DNA of 64,000 nucleotides from Parerythrobacter lutipelagi (GTDB taxonomy: Bacteria; Pseudomonadota; Alphaproteobacteria; Sphingomonadales; Sphingomonadaceae), in the NCBI RefSeq assembly GCF_005434975.1, contig NZ_SKCJ01000001.1, positions 248,001 to 312,000 on the forward strand. The letters are read 5' to 3'. Shown in pieces: positions 63,364-64,000 of the stretch (position 1 is the stretch's first letter; each line of letters opens with the position of its first letter). A model generated the notes under the pieces. It was given only the letters and a program-made list of their open reading frames with translations, was not told the DNA's origin and made no database searches. The translations under genes and the position numbers were made by a program.

Positions 63364-64000
63364 TGCCCGATCCTCGCCGGCGGCAGATCACCGGCTTTTC
63401 CAATCCGACAGTCAAATATTTGCGCAGCCTGCGCGAGAAGAAGCATCGCAAGGCTGCAGGCAAGTTTCTTGCCGAAGGATTGCGCCTGTTGACCGACGCC
63501 CGTGAATGCGGGCGGTTGCCGGAGGTTCTGGTGATGGCGGATAACCGCGATGCGCATCCACTGCTGGCGGTGCTCGAACGCGCGGTGCTCGACAGCGGCG
63601 GCGAGGTTATCGAGACCTCGCCCGACATCCTTTCAAAAATCACCGGCAAGAACAATCCGCAAGCGGTCGCCGGGGTCTTCGCGGAATTCGACACTTCGCT
63701 GAGCGCGCTTGCACGGGATCGATCCGATATCTGGCTGGTGGCACAGGCGCTGCGCGACCCGGGCAATCTGGGCACCATGCTGCGCACCGGCGATGCGGTT
63801 GGCGCTGGCGGACTGATCCTGATCGACGATTGCGCGGACCCGTTCAGCGTCGAGGCCGTGCGTGCGAGCATGGGGGCGGTGTTTACGCAGCAAATCGCGC
63901 AGGCGACATGGCAGGATTTCCTGACATGGCTGCGCGGCGGAGACGGCCAGCTCGTCGCGGCATCCTTGCGCGACGCGGTCCCCTATCGCGGGGCACCCTA
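63363..64000 (+). CDS. TrmH/SpoU-family RNA methyltransferase, 3' end cut
   Basis: At least 212 codons, open to the window edge. N-terminal substrate-binding part SNPTVKYLRSLREKKHRKAAGKFLAEG (about 13-39) and the start of the SPOUT domain with ALRDPGNLGTMLRTGDAVGA and VRASMGAVF. Likely 2'-O-methylation of rRNA or tRNA; exact target cannot be told. ATG overlaps the ptsH stop (TGATG). Confidence 0.93.
   Translation, partial: MPDPRRRQITGFSNPTVKYLRSLREKKHRKAAGKFLAEGLRLLTDARECGRLPEVLVMADNRDAHPLLAVLERAVLDSGGEVIETSPDILSKITGKNNPQAVAGVFAEFDTSLSALARDRSDIWLVAQALRDPGNLGTMLRTGDAVGAGGLILIDDCADPFSVEAVRASMGAVFTQQIAQATWQDFLTWLRGGDGQLVAASLRDAVPYRGAP

Overview
The window is a gene-dense, GC-rich chromosomal segment of an alphaproteobacterium. 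It most resembles the Sphingomonadales, probably the Erythrobacteraceae (Erythrobacter, Altererythrobacter or Qipengyuania type). This is inferred from gene content: a CcrM-type GANTC methylase, the ChvG/ChvI two-component system beside a short HPr kinase and RapZ, a three-subunit proton-translocating transhydrogenase next to an aa3-oxidase subunit IV gene, and many short overlapping operons. I see no rRNA, tRNA, CRISPR array, insertion sequence or prophage. Only about 1 kb (24.9-26.1 kb) looks like accessory DNA.

Layout. 1-6.8 kb: the 5' part of glmS, a DMT exporter, and a cell-envelope block (GT2 glycosyltransferase, large polytopic protein, flippase-like protein, methyltransferase). 7-13.9 kb: a lone cpaF, an entericidin-like lipoprotein, an overlapping chain (dGTPase-like, NAD-binding epimerase, ABA4-like, DUF938), an Asp/Glu racemase-like protein and a hydrolase. 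14-16.3 kb: a diheme cytochrome with its beta-helix partner. 16.4-20.6 kb: the pnt operon, with an unrelated exported protein inserted between pntAA and pntAB. 20.8-24.7 kb: a NtrC-like regulator with damaged sigma-54 motifs, an SDR enzyme and folP. 24.9-27.5 kb: an island-like gene, a structured non-coding interval bounded by two opposed terminators, and ccrM with a promoter full of its own target sites. 27.5-36 kb: housekeeping genes (antiporter, rnhB, sugar dehydrogenase, DUF1285-NUDIX-CCA transferase, parC). 36-44.4 kb: a PD40 protein, a DJ-1/PfpI protein, two DUF4349 paralogues separated by strong hairpins, a ferredoxin with two cysteine desulfurases, and a TonB protein behind a Zur-like palindrome. 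44.5-51.3 kb: DUF3597, a DUF885 peptidase, a cNMP-binding/thioredoxin-reductase-like fusion, DUF421, and the kbl-tdh threonine pathway. 51.6-55.9 kb: an exported caspase-like protease between two paralogous exported HExxH/TPR proteins. 56-64 kb: two DUF937/YidB-like proteins and the pckA / chvI-chvG-hprK-rapZ-EIIA-HPr regulatory block, ending in a truncated rRNA methyltransferase.

The last block couples a nitrogen/carbon regulatory phosphotransfer chain (HPr, EIIA, HPr kinase, no sugar permease) to the ChvG/ChvI envelope-stress sensor and to gluconeogenesis (pckA). The most distinctive observations are the caspase/metallopeptidase cassette, two probable non-canonical start codons (CTG for the DUF938 gene, ATT for a cysteine desulfurase), six GANTC sites plus a CtrA-like box upstream of ccrM, and the unexplained terminator-bounded interval beside ccrM.
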